DNA of 64,000 bases from Udaeobacter sp963725505. GTDB taxonomy: Bacteria > Verrucomicrobiota > Verrucomicrobiia > Chthoniobacterales > UBA10450. Location: the NCBI GenBank assembly GCA_963725505.1, contig CAVRYN010000006.1, forward strand, positions 191,266 to 255,265, read 5' to 3'. A program made the translations under genes and the position numbers. Positions 19,014-26,040 of the stretch are shown piece after piece (the first letter of the stretch is position 1; every line of letters begins with the position of its first letter). The notes beneath the pieces were generated by a model that did not search any database, was not told where the DNA came from, and saw only the letters and a program-made list of their open reading frames with translations.

Positions 19014-19998
19014 TTAACCCCATAATTCGCGCGGAGGAATTCCAATTCTTCCAATCCCGTACGGTAATGGCGTGATCGCAGTCGCGGGCGAGGAGGAGCG
19101 GGCCGTCGAGATCGACATACTCGGCAGTACTCGCCAGAACGCGTGCCGGAGCCATTCTCAAAGACGTGCCCACCATGCAGCCGATCAGTAATTTGAATCC
19201 GGTTTCGCGCGCGCTCTCGCATAAGCGTAGGGCTTCGGTTAAACCGCCGGTTTTGTCGAGCTTAACGTTGATTACTTCGTAGCGGTGCTTCAGGCGCGGA
19301 AGATCGACAGTCGTGTGACAACTTTCATCGGCGCAGATCGGTATTGGATGATTGAGAGTTTCGAGGGCTTCATCGGCGTCGGCTGGAAACGGTTGCTCGA
19401 TGAGTTCGACACCCAGTTCTTTCAGCGTCGGAACAATTTTGCGGTAATGCTCGGGCGACCATGACTCGTTCGCGTCGATGATTAGACGGGTGCTCAGCGC
19501 GGTCTTGTGCACCGATTCGACGCGCAGAAGGTCCAGGTTATCGCCGCCAAGTTTCAACTTGAGAATTGGCAACTCCGCAGCAGCCGCGGCGGCATCTGCC
19601 ATTTTCTCCGGCGTGTCGAGACTGATCGTGAACGACGTTTCGACTTCGGGAACGATCGGAATGTCCGCCAGTTCCCAGACGCGTTTGCCGGAATTCTTGG
19701 CTTCGAGATCCCAAAGCGCGCAGTCTAATGCATTCCGCGCTGCACCCGGCGGTAGCAAGTGTTGCAGCTTATCTCGATCCAAATCGGGTACGCTTTTGAC
19801 CGACTCAATCTGCGCCAGCACCGAAACGATGCTCTGATTGTACCGCTTTATCGGGACACCTTCGCCGCGTCCAACGTGTTCGCCATCGCTTACCGTCACG
19901 ACCACGACTTGCGCTTCCGTGCGACTGCCGCGCGAAATGCGAAACACTTCCTTTAGCGGCCAAATTTCTTCTCGAGCCTCGATGAGAAGAGCTGTCAT
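19014..19998 (-). pseudogene. Dipeptide epimerase (enolase superfamily), frame break near the 3' end
   Basis: Enzymes of this family epimerise L-Ala-D/L-Glu and related dipeptides from peptidoglycan turnover. Features seen: ATVxxGxGEGVP-like N-terminal lid, LKLKLGG (base Lys pair), DANESW, EQPFP, CADESCH (metal ligands D/E/D) and INVKLDKTGG (second Lys). The last 17 residues only make sense after removing one base near 19063, giving YGIGRIGIPPRELWG then stop at 19014. Without the fix the product runs to 18913 with an unnatural tail. Confidence 0.85.
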
Positions 19999-20092
19999 TA
20001 GCAGAAGGAAACGAAGTTAACAGAGATTATCCATTACTTCTTCTTTGTTTTCTTTGTTGTTTTCTGTTCGGATCCCCAAAAAGATCGGTGTC

Positions 20093-20245
20093 ATGAAAAT
20101 CACTAAAAACATCGGCATGCTTTTGCTCGCCGTCTATTTGATCGTCGATGGCCTGTTAGGGTTCGGCCTGAATATCGGCCCGGCCATCTTTCTTCTCTAC
20201 ATCGTAGCGCTGGCCGCTGGCGTCCTTATTCTTATCGGCAAATAG
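20093..20245 (+). CDS. Two-TM small membrane protein
   Basis: 50 residues, MKITKNIGMLLLAVYLIVDG then LGFGLNIGPAIFLLYIVALAAGVLILIGK: two hydrophobic helices and a short turn. Small proteins of this type are common and uncharacterised. Start at the internal ATG (20093) is preferred to the upstream one because only it follows a purine-rich site and gives a typical N-terminus. Confidence 0.6.
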   Translation: MKITKNIGMLLLAVYLIVDGLLGFGLNIGPAIFLLYIVALAAGVLILIGK

Positions 20246-20547
20246 TCCGAGGCCGGGACTCGCAGTTTGCTTTACCACCCGCCGTCGCCCTGCTACGGCG
20301 TGGCAAGCAGAGATCACGGAGGTCACAGAGTTCCGGCGGTAACCATGTAGCGACCGGGCTCAAACAGCCAGTGAGCCGGCCCCATGCGGCAAATTCATCC
20401 ATCAGTGATTGCCGAAACGCGCGTTAATGGCAATATGCATTTTGCAGCGTGCGGACACGTTCGCGTTTTGACAGACGCGACATATCGCTGCGCTCCAAAG
20501 TTTTCGATTTGACGGCGTCACTTCACCAGCGCAAATAGCAACTTCCA
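20246..20547. other. Gene-free stretch upstream of glutamate dehydrogenase
   Basis: No gene seen. It contains an element B-like sequence (about 20277-20308, CCCGCCGTCGCCCTGCTACG) followed by CAGAGATCACGGAGGTCACAGAG-type repeat sequence. The promoter of the dehydrogenase gene must lie here but no confident -35/-10 pair was found. Confidence 0.45.
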
Positions 20548-21840
20548 ATGGACGCTCAGGTTTCGCCAAATTCATCCGCGACGATTTACGATGATGAAGT
20601 TTTCCAGATGGCCTGCGAGCAGTTTCGCGTCATCGCCGATTATCTGAACATCGACAAGGACGACCGCGAATGGGCGACGTACCCGAAGCGCGCCGTCGCC
20701 GTGACGTTGCCGGTGCACATGGACGACGGAAGCACGAAAGCTTTCCAAGGTTATCGCGTCCAACATCACATCGCGCTCGGCCCGACGAAGGGCGGCACAC
20801 GCTTCGCGCCTTCGTTGTCGATGGGCGAAACGGCCGCGCTGGCAATGTGGATGAGCTGGAAATGCGCGCTAGCCCAATTGCCCTATGGCGGTGCAAAGGG
20901 CGGAGTTGCAGTTGATCCCAGCAAATTATCGCGCACGGAACTGGAGGCTGTCTCGCGCCGCTACATGCAGGAAATGATCCCGTTCGTCGGGCCGCATACG
21001 GACATCATGGGGCCGGACATGGGAACGAACGAGCAGATCATGGCCTGGTTCATGGACACCTACTCCGTTTACATGGGCTACGCCGTTAATGAAATCGTTA
21101 CCGGCAAACCGGTCGCCATCGGCGGAACCGAAGGCCGGCGCGAAGCAACCGGACGCGGCGCTGTTTACCTGATTGAGCGGGCCATGAGCATGCTGAAGAT
21201 GAATCCCGAAAAATGCACCGCGATTGTGCAGGGATTCGGCAACGTGGGCTCAGTCGCAGCTCTGTCGCTCGCGTACAAAAGCGGCGTCAAGGTCGTCGGG
21301 ATCAGCGACGCGTATGCCGCGATTTACAATCCCAAGGGAATAGACGTTAAGGCGGCCGAACAGCATATGCTCAAGAAGGGAAATCTGCGCGCGTTTGCTC
21401 AAAGCGACCATCTCGATCCAAAGGAATTCCTTACTCTGCCGTGCGACGTGCTTATTCCCGCTGCGGTCGATCGAGTGATTACCGGAAAAAATGCCGGCCA
21501 AATTAAATGCCGTATCCTCGCTGAGGCCGCCAACGGCCCGACTACGCCGGAGGCCGACCTGATTCTCGAAAAGCGCTGGGACGAAATTTTCGTCATCCCA
21601 GACATTCTCTGCAATGCTGGCGGCGTGATCGTTTCTTACTTCGAGTGGGTACAGGGTTTGCAGGCGTTTCTGTGGACGGAATCGGAAGTGACCGACAAAC
21701 TTTTCCGCATCCTCGAGCATTCATTTGCGCAAGTGATCAAACTGGCGAAGGAGCACAAAATTTCGCATCGTACAGCGGCCATGGCCATCGGCGTCGAACG
21801 CGTGATCAAAGCGAAACAGGTGCGCGGCTTGTTCCCATGA
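20548..21840 (+). CDS. gdhA: Glu/Leu/Phe/Val family glutamate dehydrogenase
   Basis: 430 residues. Catalyses reversible oxidative deamination of glutamate to 2-oxoglutarate. Substrate site GPTKGGTRFAPSLSMGETAALAMWM, catalytic Lys in LPYGGAKGGV near residue 116, and the coenzyme domain QGFGNVGS near 233. IADILxNAGGVIVSYFEW-type C-terminal motif is present as IPDILCNAGGVIVSYFEWVQG. Full length for the hexameric family. Cofactor preference cannot be read. Confidence 0.95.
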   Translation: MDAQVSPNSSATIYDDEVFQMACEQFRVIADYLNIDKDDREWATYPKRAVAVTLPVHMDDGSTKAFQGYRVQHHIALGPTKGGTRFAPSLSMGETAALAMWMSWKCALAQLPYGGAKGGVAVDPSKLSRTELEAVSRRYMQEMIPFVGPHTDIMGPDMGTNEQIMAWFMDTYSVYMGYAVNEIVTGKPVAIGGTEGRREATGRGAVYLIERAMSMLKMNPEKCTAIVQGFGNVGSVAALSLAYKSGVKVVGISDAYAAIYNPKGIDVKAAEQHMLKKGNLRAFAQSDHLDPKEFLTLPCDVLIPAAVDRVITGKNAGQIKCRILAEAANGPTTPEADLILEKRWDEIFVIPDILCNAGGVIVSYFEWVQGLQAFLWTESEVTDKLFRILEHSFAQVIKLAKEHKISHRTAAMAIGVERVIKAKQVRGLFP

Positions 21841-21885
21841 GCGGCGATGAGTGGCGCGTTGCGCTCCGAATTATTCCGCCTCTCC

Positions 21886-21985
21886 TCTTTACGCAAGGGG
21901 AGAGGATTGAGGTGAGGGGATCGAAGCCGCGTATCGCTGACAAAACTGAACCCTCATCCTAACCTCTCCCTTAGAAAGGGACAGG
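21886..21985. repeat. Paired-arm repeat (CTCTCCTC...GAGGTGAGG / CCCTCATCCTAACCTCTCCC)
   Basis: Two arms of CTCTCC/GGAGAGG with CCTCATCC sequence, a dispersed intergenic type, between glutamate dehydrogenase and the aldose epimerase. Confidence 0.6.
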
Positions 21986-22010
21986 CGAATACTTTTTCCC
22001 CCAACGTGCT

Positions 22011-22961
22011 GTGATGAAGTTTTCGCACTCCGAAGAAAAGCGGGAAGATCGACTTCTCGACGTTCTGACCGATCAGGAGAACGGCCTGCGGATCGTTGTC
22101 TCGCGGCTCGGGGCGGAATTAATTAGTCTTGCGCGAAGCAACGAGGCCGGCGAGCGGACCGGTTTTCTTTATCGCGACAACGATCTGTCAATACCGTCTC
22201 AGGGTTGGGCAAACCACGCGACGGTCATGGGTTATTACCTTCACCGGCTAAAGAATGGTCGCAGCCTGTACCGAGGCCGCGAAATCAAAGGCGGAAATCA
22301 TGGGTTCCTTCGCTCCAAGACCTGGCGCTTTGCGGGATTTTCCGGTGAGGGCAGCGGTGCTTCGTTGAAATATCGAATTACTCCAGAGGACTTTTCGCCT
22401 GTTGAATACCCATTGAGAGTCAATCTGGATCTAACATATAAGATCGACTTGAACACGCTCAGCGTTGCTTTCGAGTTTCAAAACCACGAGCCTGAATTGA
22501 CCGCGCATGTGGCGTTCGGATTGCATCCGGGATTCGCAGCGACTTCGTTCGAAAGCTTTCATCTTCAAATGCCGAAAGGTCTTTACCGCCGATATTTCTC
22601 CCCGGGCAATTATCTGTCAGGCGAAACGCGCGATATCGAATTCCCGGGCGGCGAAATGCCGTTTTCAAAGAACGAATTGCACGGTTCGATCATTCTCGAA
22701 TTGGTTGACGTTCCAAGGCCGCAATTCTCCTTCGTTGATCCGCCGAGCGGTCGCTGGGTGACTCTGGATCTGACCGGCGTGCCTTATGTGACTTTGTGGT
22801 CCGACGGCGGACCCTTTCTCTGCATCGAACCGTGCTGGGGCTTGACCGATCATCATGAACAGCGCGCCTTCGAGGAGAAGCAAGGCATTCAAACCATCCC
22901 GCCTCGGGGAGAATTGCGCGCCTTCTTCAGTATGGCCCCGCAACTTGCCTCTTGCGATTAG
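22011..22961 (+). CDS. Aldose 1-epimerase-like protein
   Basis: 316 residues, galactose-mutarotase-like beta-sandwich. Recognisable elements are the early GLRIVVSRLGAELISLARS, the GNHGFLRSKTWRF region (His acting in catalysis), FGLHPGFAATSF and the closing VTLWSDGGPFLCIEPCWGLTD (probable catalytic Glu). Interconverts anomers of aldoses or phosphosugars. Alternative ATG at 22014. Confidence 0.88.
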   Translation: MMKFSHSEEKREDRLLDVLTDQENGLRIVVSRLGAELISLARSNEAGERTGFLYRDNDLSIPSQGWANHATVMGYYLHRLKNGRSLYRGREIKGGNHGFLRSKTWRFAGFSGEGSGASLKYRITPEDFSPVEYPLRVNLDLTYKIDLNTLSVAFEFQNHEPELTAHVAFGLHPGFAATSFESFHLQMPKGLYRRYFSPGNYLSGETRDIEFPGGEMPFSKNELHGSIILELVDVPRPQFSFVDPPSGRWVTLDLTGVPYVTLWSDGGPFLCIEPCWGLTDHHEQRAFEEKQGIQTIPPRGELRAFFSMAPQLASCD

Positions 22962-23014
22962 CTTGCGGGTGAGCCGCAGCTTCCGAAAGCCGGCAGGTGT
23001 CGAACGCGTACATG

Positions 23015-23053
23015 AAAAGCCGCACCGTAGATCAAACCACGAAGCGGCTCTGT
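23015..23053 (-). terminator. Hairpin with T-run, second terminator-like copy
   Basis: Read on the minus strand: GCCGC...GCGGC stem, loop containing GTGGTTTGATC, followed by TTTT. It is a diverged copy of the hairpin at 23211-23253. Confidence 0.45.
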
Positions 23054-23210
23054 AACTTATCCTGGGGTCTACGACCCGGATCGGGGGGTGACGCCGCCTT
23101 TGGCGTAATTTTCCGATGCCACCCTTTTCACCAGAGCTCCTGCGACGTCAGAGGGAACAGCCGGCCCTTTTACTGTGAGACTGTTTCTGGAGGGTCGCGG
23201 AACGGATCAA
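23054..23210. other. Possible structured RNA between two related hairpins
   Basis: No ORF with coding character. On the plus strand it shows nested inverted pairs: GGGTC/GACCC at about 23069-23081, ACGCC/GGCGT enclosed by ATCGG/CCGAT around 23089-23118, and AACAG/CTGTT around 23157-23186. With terminator-like hairpins at both ends on the minus strand this may be a small RNA or the leftover of one. The direction is uncertain. Confidence 0.3.
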
Positions 23211-23253
23211 TAAAAACCGCACCGCGGGATCGAACCACCGGTACGGCTGTTTA
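23211..23253 (-). terminator. Rho-independent terminator of the peptide/export operon
   Basis: On the minus strand an 8 bp stem CCGTACCG/CGGTGCGG encloses GTGGTTCGATCC and is followed by TTTTT. It starts about nine bases after the stop of the last small gene. Confidence 0.6.
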
Positions 23254-23261
23254 AACGTTTA

Positions 23262-23444
23262 TTAGTGTTGGCCAAATTGCCCAGTTTGGCCAGTGTGCCC
23301 AGTTTGCCCGGTTTGGCCAGTGTGCCCAGTTTGGCCAAGGTGCCCAGTTTGCCCAAGGTGGCGCGGATTGCCGCCTTTGGCGTCTTTTTTGGGCTTGAGG
23401 TCTTGGACTTTAATCGCTTTTTTGGTTTTTTTCGTTTTTTGCAT
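23262..23444 (-). CDS. Small double-glycine leader peptide with GQTG repeat tail
   Basis: 60 residues. The first 25 are a very basic leader ending in IKVQDLKPKKDAKGG. The rest is built from GQTG/GHTG units with histidines (about seven units) and ends FGQH. The leader shares I(K/R)-x-x-DL-x-PK-x-D-x-x-GG with the upstream gene, two bases away. C39 peptidases cut after GG, and a C39/ABC exporter lies in the same operon, so this is read as an exported peptide precursor. No named bacteriocin or RiPP family is recognised and no modification enzyme is seen beside it. Low sequence complexity is the main caution. Confidence 0.6.
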   Translation of the reverse strand: MQKTKKTKKAIKVQDLKPKKDAKGGNPRHLGQTGHLGQTGHTGQTGQTGHTGQTGQFGQH

Positions 23445-23446
23445 GT

Positions 23447-23635
23447 TCAGGTTTCTTTAGTTGGATTGTTTAGTGTTTGTTTCGCGTCAGTAGCACCGAA
23501 GAAATGATGCCCGCCTGTTACGTCCTGTTTTGGAATCAGGTCATCCAGACGAATCACTTTATCTTTGCTGCGCTTAGGCCTTTGATTTCCTGACTCTCCG
23601 GCGGGCGCATTTTTTTTATTCCTCGGTGAACTCAC
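23447..23635 (-). CDS. Small double-glycine leader peptide, short tail
   Basis: 62 residues from GTG at 23635 (AAAGAG lies 6-11 bases upstream). A basic N-terminus precedes KVIRLDDLIPKQDVTGG, the same leader motif as the neighbouring peptide, then a 20-residue tail HHFFGATDAKQTLNNPTKET. The start is uncertain: TTG at 23668 overlaps the sigma-54-like promoter, and GTG at 23557 would give a shorter leader. Interpreted as a second substrate of the C39/ABC exporter; the tail has no cysteines, so no disulfide- or lanthionine-type product is expected. Confidence 0.55.
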   Translation of the reverse strand: MSSPRNKKNAPAGESGNQRPKRSKDKVIRLDDLIPKQDVTGGHHFFGATDAKQTLNNPTKET

Positions 23636-23652
23636 GTTGACTCTTTTTGTTA

Positions 23653-23668
23653 CCAATATTCGTGCCAA
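23653..23668 (-). promoter_or_regulatory. Candidate sigma-54 (-24/-12) promoter
   Basis: On the minus strand TTGGCACG-AATA-TTGG has GG at -24 and a 12-base spacing to the -12 element, close to the consensus TGGCACG-N4-TTGC but with TTGG instead of TTGC. The gene for a sigma-54 activator is immediately upstream. The site lies only about 18 bases before the GTG start, so if it is used the peptide start may be further downstream. Confidence 0.4.
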
Positions 23669-23837
23669 GTCTGGGAGGGATTAAAGAATAGTGAGGGCGA
23701 GTTGCGCATTTATCGTTAATCGACAAGTGTTTACGCAGAAATTTGTTCTGTGGAAAATGATAATGGGGGATAAATTAGCCCTGAGCACCTGGCTCTGTTT
23801 TTAGGCCACTCCGGCTCTTGTTTCGTGCCACCGCGCC

Positions 23838-24842
23838 TCACTTTTGGACCGCAGCTTGGAGATAGCGGGCGAGCGTGGAGCGAGAAATGCCGAGCAATTT
23901 TGCAGCCTGCCGCTGGCTTCGATTCGCTTGTTCATAAACAAAGCGGACGTGCCTTTTGAGGGCGCTGTCCAAGGAGAGATCGGCGTGCCTCTCAGGCTCT
24001 TGGTGGTTGTCGGCGCGCATCGAAGCTGTTTGGGCGTTATCTATTCCCGCAAAATGTGATTCCAAGTCGGGAGGAAAAACCACATTTTCGGGCAGAATCA
24101 CCGAGCCGTTGCAAAACAACGTCATGGTGCGCACGGTATGGCTTAACTCGCGCAGGTTTCCACGCCACTTGTGGTTAAGCAATTTTTCCATCGCTTCGGG
24201 GTGGATAGCCGCAATGTCTTTGCCTTCTTTCAACGCTGCGGCTTTCAATTCCGTGGCAATCAATGCCGGCAACTCCTCCAGCCGCTCGCGGAGCGGAGGG
24301 ATGAGCAAGGTCAGGCCGTTCAATCTCTGATAAAGATCCTCACGAAATTTTCCCTGTCGTACTCGATCCCGCAGCGAACAGTTTGATGCGCAGAGGATTC
24401 GCGCGTTGGATGTCAGCATTCGTTCGGAGCCGAGCCGCTCAAATTCACCGTATTCGAGCACGCGCAGGATTTTTACCTGTGCGAGCGGACTCATTTCGGA
24501 GATTTCATCCAGGAATATCGTGCCGCCATCGGCGAGCTCGAATTTTCCCTTGAAGCTTTGCTGCGCGCCGGTGAAAGCCCCGCGCTCATGACCGAATAGT
24601 TGGCTCTCGAGCAGTGTGTCGCTGATTGCCGAGGCGTTGAAAGCGATGAACGGCTGGCCTGCTCGCGTTGACGAATTGTGGATCGCATGAGCAAGCAAGG
24701 TTTTGCCTGTGCCCGTTTCACCCAGGAGCACCACGGGTACGTCCGATTTGGCGGCGAGCGCTGCCAACTGCAAACAACGCGCCATGGCGGCGTTGCTAGT
24801 AGTCAGGTCTTCGAGTCTTAGTCTGGACGGCGGTTCTTGCAC
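23838..24842 (-). CDS. Sigma-54-dependent transcriptional activator
   Basis: 334 residues. AAA+ domain from residue 12: Walker A GETGTGKT near 42, GAFTGA loop contacting sigma-54 near 89, Walker B GTIFLDEISEM near 107, sensor and RWGNLREL-type region as KWRGNLRELSHTVRT. The C-terminus is a Fis-type helix-turn-helix (RSQRQAAKLLGISRSTLARYL). No receiver, PAS or GAF domain precedes the AAA+ domain, so activity may depend on expression level or a partner. It lies between the exporter genes and the peptide genes, six bases after the HlyD gene. Confidence 0.92.
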   Translation of the reverse strand: MQEPPSRLRLEDLTTSNAAMARCLQLAALAAKSDVPVVLLGETGTGKTLLAHAIHNSSTRAGQPFIAFNASAISDTLLESQLFGHERGAFTGAQQSFKGKFELADGGTIFLDEISEMSPLAQVKILRVLEYGEFERLGSERMLTSNARILCASNCSLRDRVRQGKFREDLYQRLNGLTLLIPPLRERLEELPALIATELKAAALKEGKDIAAIHPEAMEKLLNHKWRGNLRELSHTVRTMTLFCNGSVILPENVVFPPDLESHFAGIDNAQTASMRADNHQEPERHADLSLDSALKRHVRFVYEQANRSQRQAAKLLGISRSTLARYLQAAVQK

Positions 24843-24848
24843 CGAAAC

Positions 24849-26036
24849 TTATTGCTTCATGCTCTCTCGTAGCTGGCGAATCGGTTCAAATGCATATTCG
24901 ACCATCGTCCGGCTACCAACGATGATGTGCGCGTCTCCCCGCATACCGACACGGAGCGGGAGAACTTTTCCTGCACGCGAGGAGATATCATAGCGATCCA
25001 GCGATCCCAACGCTGTGAAGCGGGATCCGTCGCTGGTAGTAACAGCCGACGGGCTAATCCAATCGAGTTTTCCGGTTACTGTGCCATAACGCTGATACGG
25101 GTAGGCCTCGAAAAAATAGCGGATCCGCTGCGTCACAATCAGCTTTGGGAGGCCGACTTCATTTAAGGTCATCCGGGCCCGGGGCTTTGAATCCTTTGGC
25201 GCGAGTTGGCAAAGCACTTGTCCCTGCTGCACGAAAGTGCCCACGCTCCGTTGATCCATGGAGATGATCACGCCCTCGTATGGACTGCGAATCGTAAGCA
25301 GGTTCTGTTGCGTATTTTTCAGGTCGGTCTTCAAGGCGCCGATGCGCATTTTTAACTTTTCAATTTCAGATTGCTGCTCAGCTCGTTGGCGGACGTGTTC
25401 CGTCTCCATTCGCTCACGGTCGAGATTCACCTGCTGCACAGTTCTTTGAGCGACGCTCAAATCTTTTTCCGAACCGGCTAAATCGAGCTTCAGCTTTATG
25501 AGGTCGATTTCCGATTCGCCGCCCAGCTTGGTTAACTTCTCCATGCGCGTGACGAGGTCGCGGCTGGTGTTAGCATGGTTCTCACGAAATTTTACTTCGC
25601 TCTTTGCCTGTTCAATCTCTGCACTTTTCATTCCAAGTTGCGCGGCATAAGCACTCTCATTTCGAGCGACGCTTTCTTCCCTGCTGCGTAAGTCTTCCGT
25701 CAGCGTCCGGAACTCAGTATCCAGACCGCGAATCTCATCAGAACGTAACACGAACAACTCCTCTCCGGCTTTTACAGGTTGACCTTCGTCCACTCCAACG
25801 TGGCTAATGACAGCTCGCACGGGTGATTGGACCGGATCGGCGCCGGTATCCGGGACCAGGACGAATGGACAGCGTACCGTCTCCGGCAATCGCATTACAA
25901 TTGCGATCAGCAGCGCCAACAAAAAGGCCCCCAGCAATATCCAGGCCGTCGAACGGATGATCCAAGGCGGCGGCTCCTGTGGCAACATCTCGGATTCCAC
26001 ATCCAGCGAGCCGCGTTGAGTTAATTGTGAACTCAT
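24849..26036 (-). CDS. HlyD-family periplasmic adaptor of a peptide exporter
   Basis: About 395 residues from ATG at 26036. One TM helix (TAWILLGAFLLALLIAIVM), then a lipoyl-like half-motif (SPVRAVISHVGVDEGQPVKAGEELFVL), a long coiled coil (about residues 105-255), the second lipoyl half (RSPYEGVIISMDQRSVGTFVQQGQVLCQL) and a beta-barrel region. Such adaptors bridge a type I ABC exporter to an outer-membrane channel. It begins four bases after the exporter gene. No TolC-like channel gene is in the window. Confidence 0.9.
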   Translation of the reverse strand: MSSQLTQRGSLDVESEMLPQEPPPWIIRSTAWILLGAFLLALLIAIVMRLPETVRCPFVLVPDTGADPVQSPVRAVISHVGVDEGQPVKAGEELFVLRSDEIRGLDTEFRTLTEDLRSREESVARNESAYAAQLGMKSAEIEQAKSEVKFRENHANTSRDLVTRMEKLTKLGGESEIDLIKLKLDLAGSEKDLSVAQRTVQQVNLDRERMETEHVRQRAEQQSEIEKLKMRIGALKTDLKNTQQNLLTIRSPYEGVIISMDQRSVGTFVQQGQVLCQLAPKDSKPRARMTLNEVGLPKLIVTQRIRYFFEAYPYQRYGTVTGKLDWISPSAVTTSDGSRFTALGSLDRYDISSRAGKVLPLRVGMRGDAHIIVGSRTMVEYAFEPIRQLRESMKQ

Positions 26037-26040
26037 CGCT

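Noticed and set aside
23211..23253. tRNA-like T-arm (GGTTCGATCCC) on the minus strand
   Set aside because: No matching acceptor, D or anticodon arms at the right distance; the sequence is explained by a hairpin followed by a T-run.
23262..23400. Regularly spaced short repeats resembling a CRISPR array
   Set aside because: The units are 9-18 bases with no spacers, and they encode the GQTG tail of a small protein in a consistent frame.
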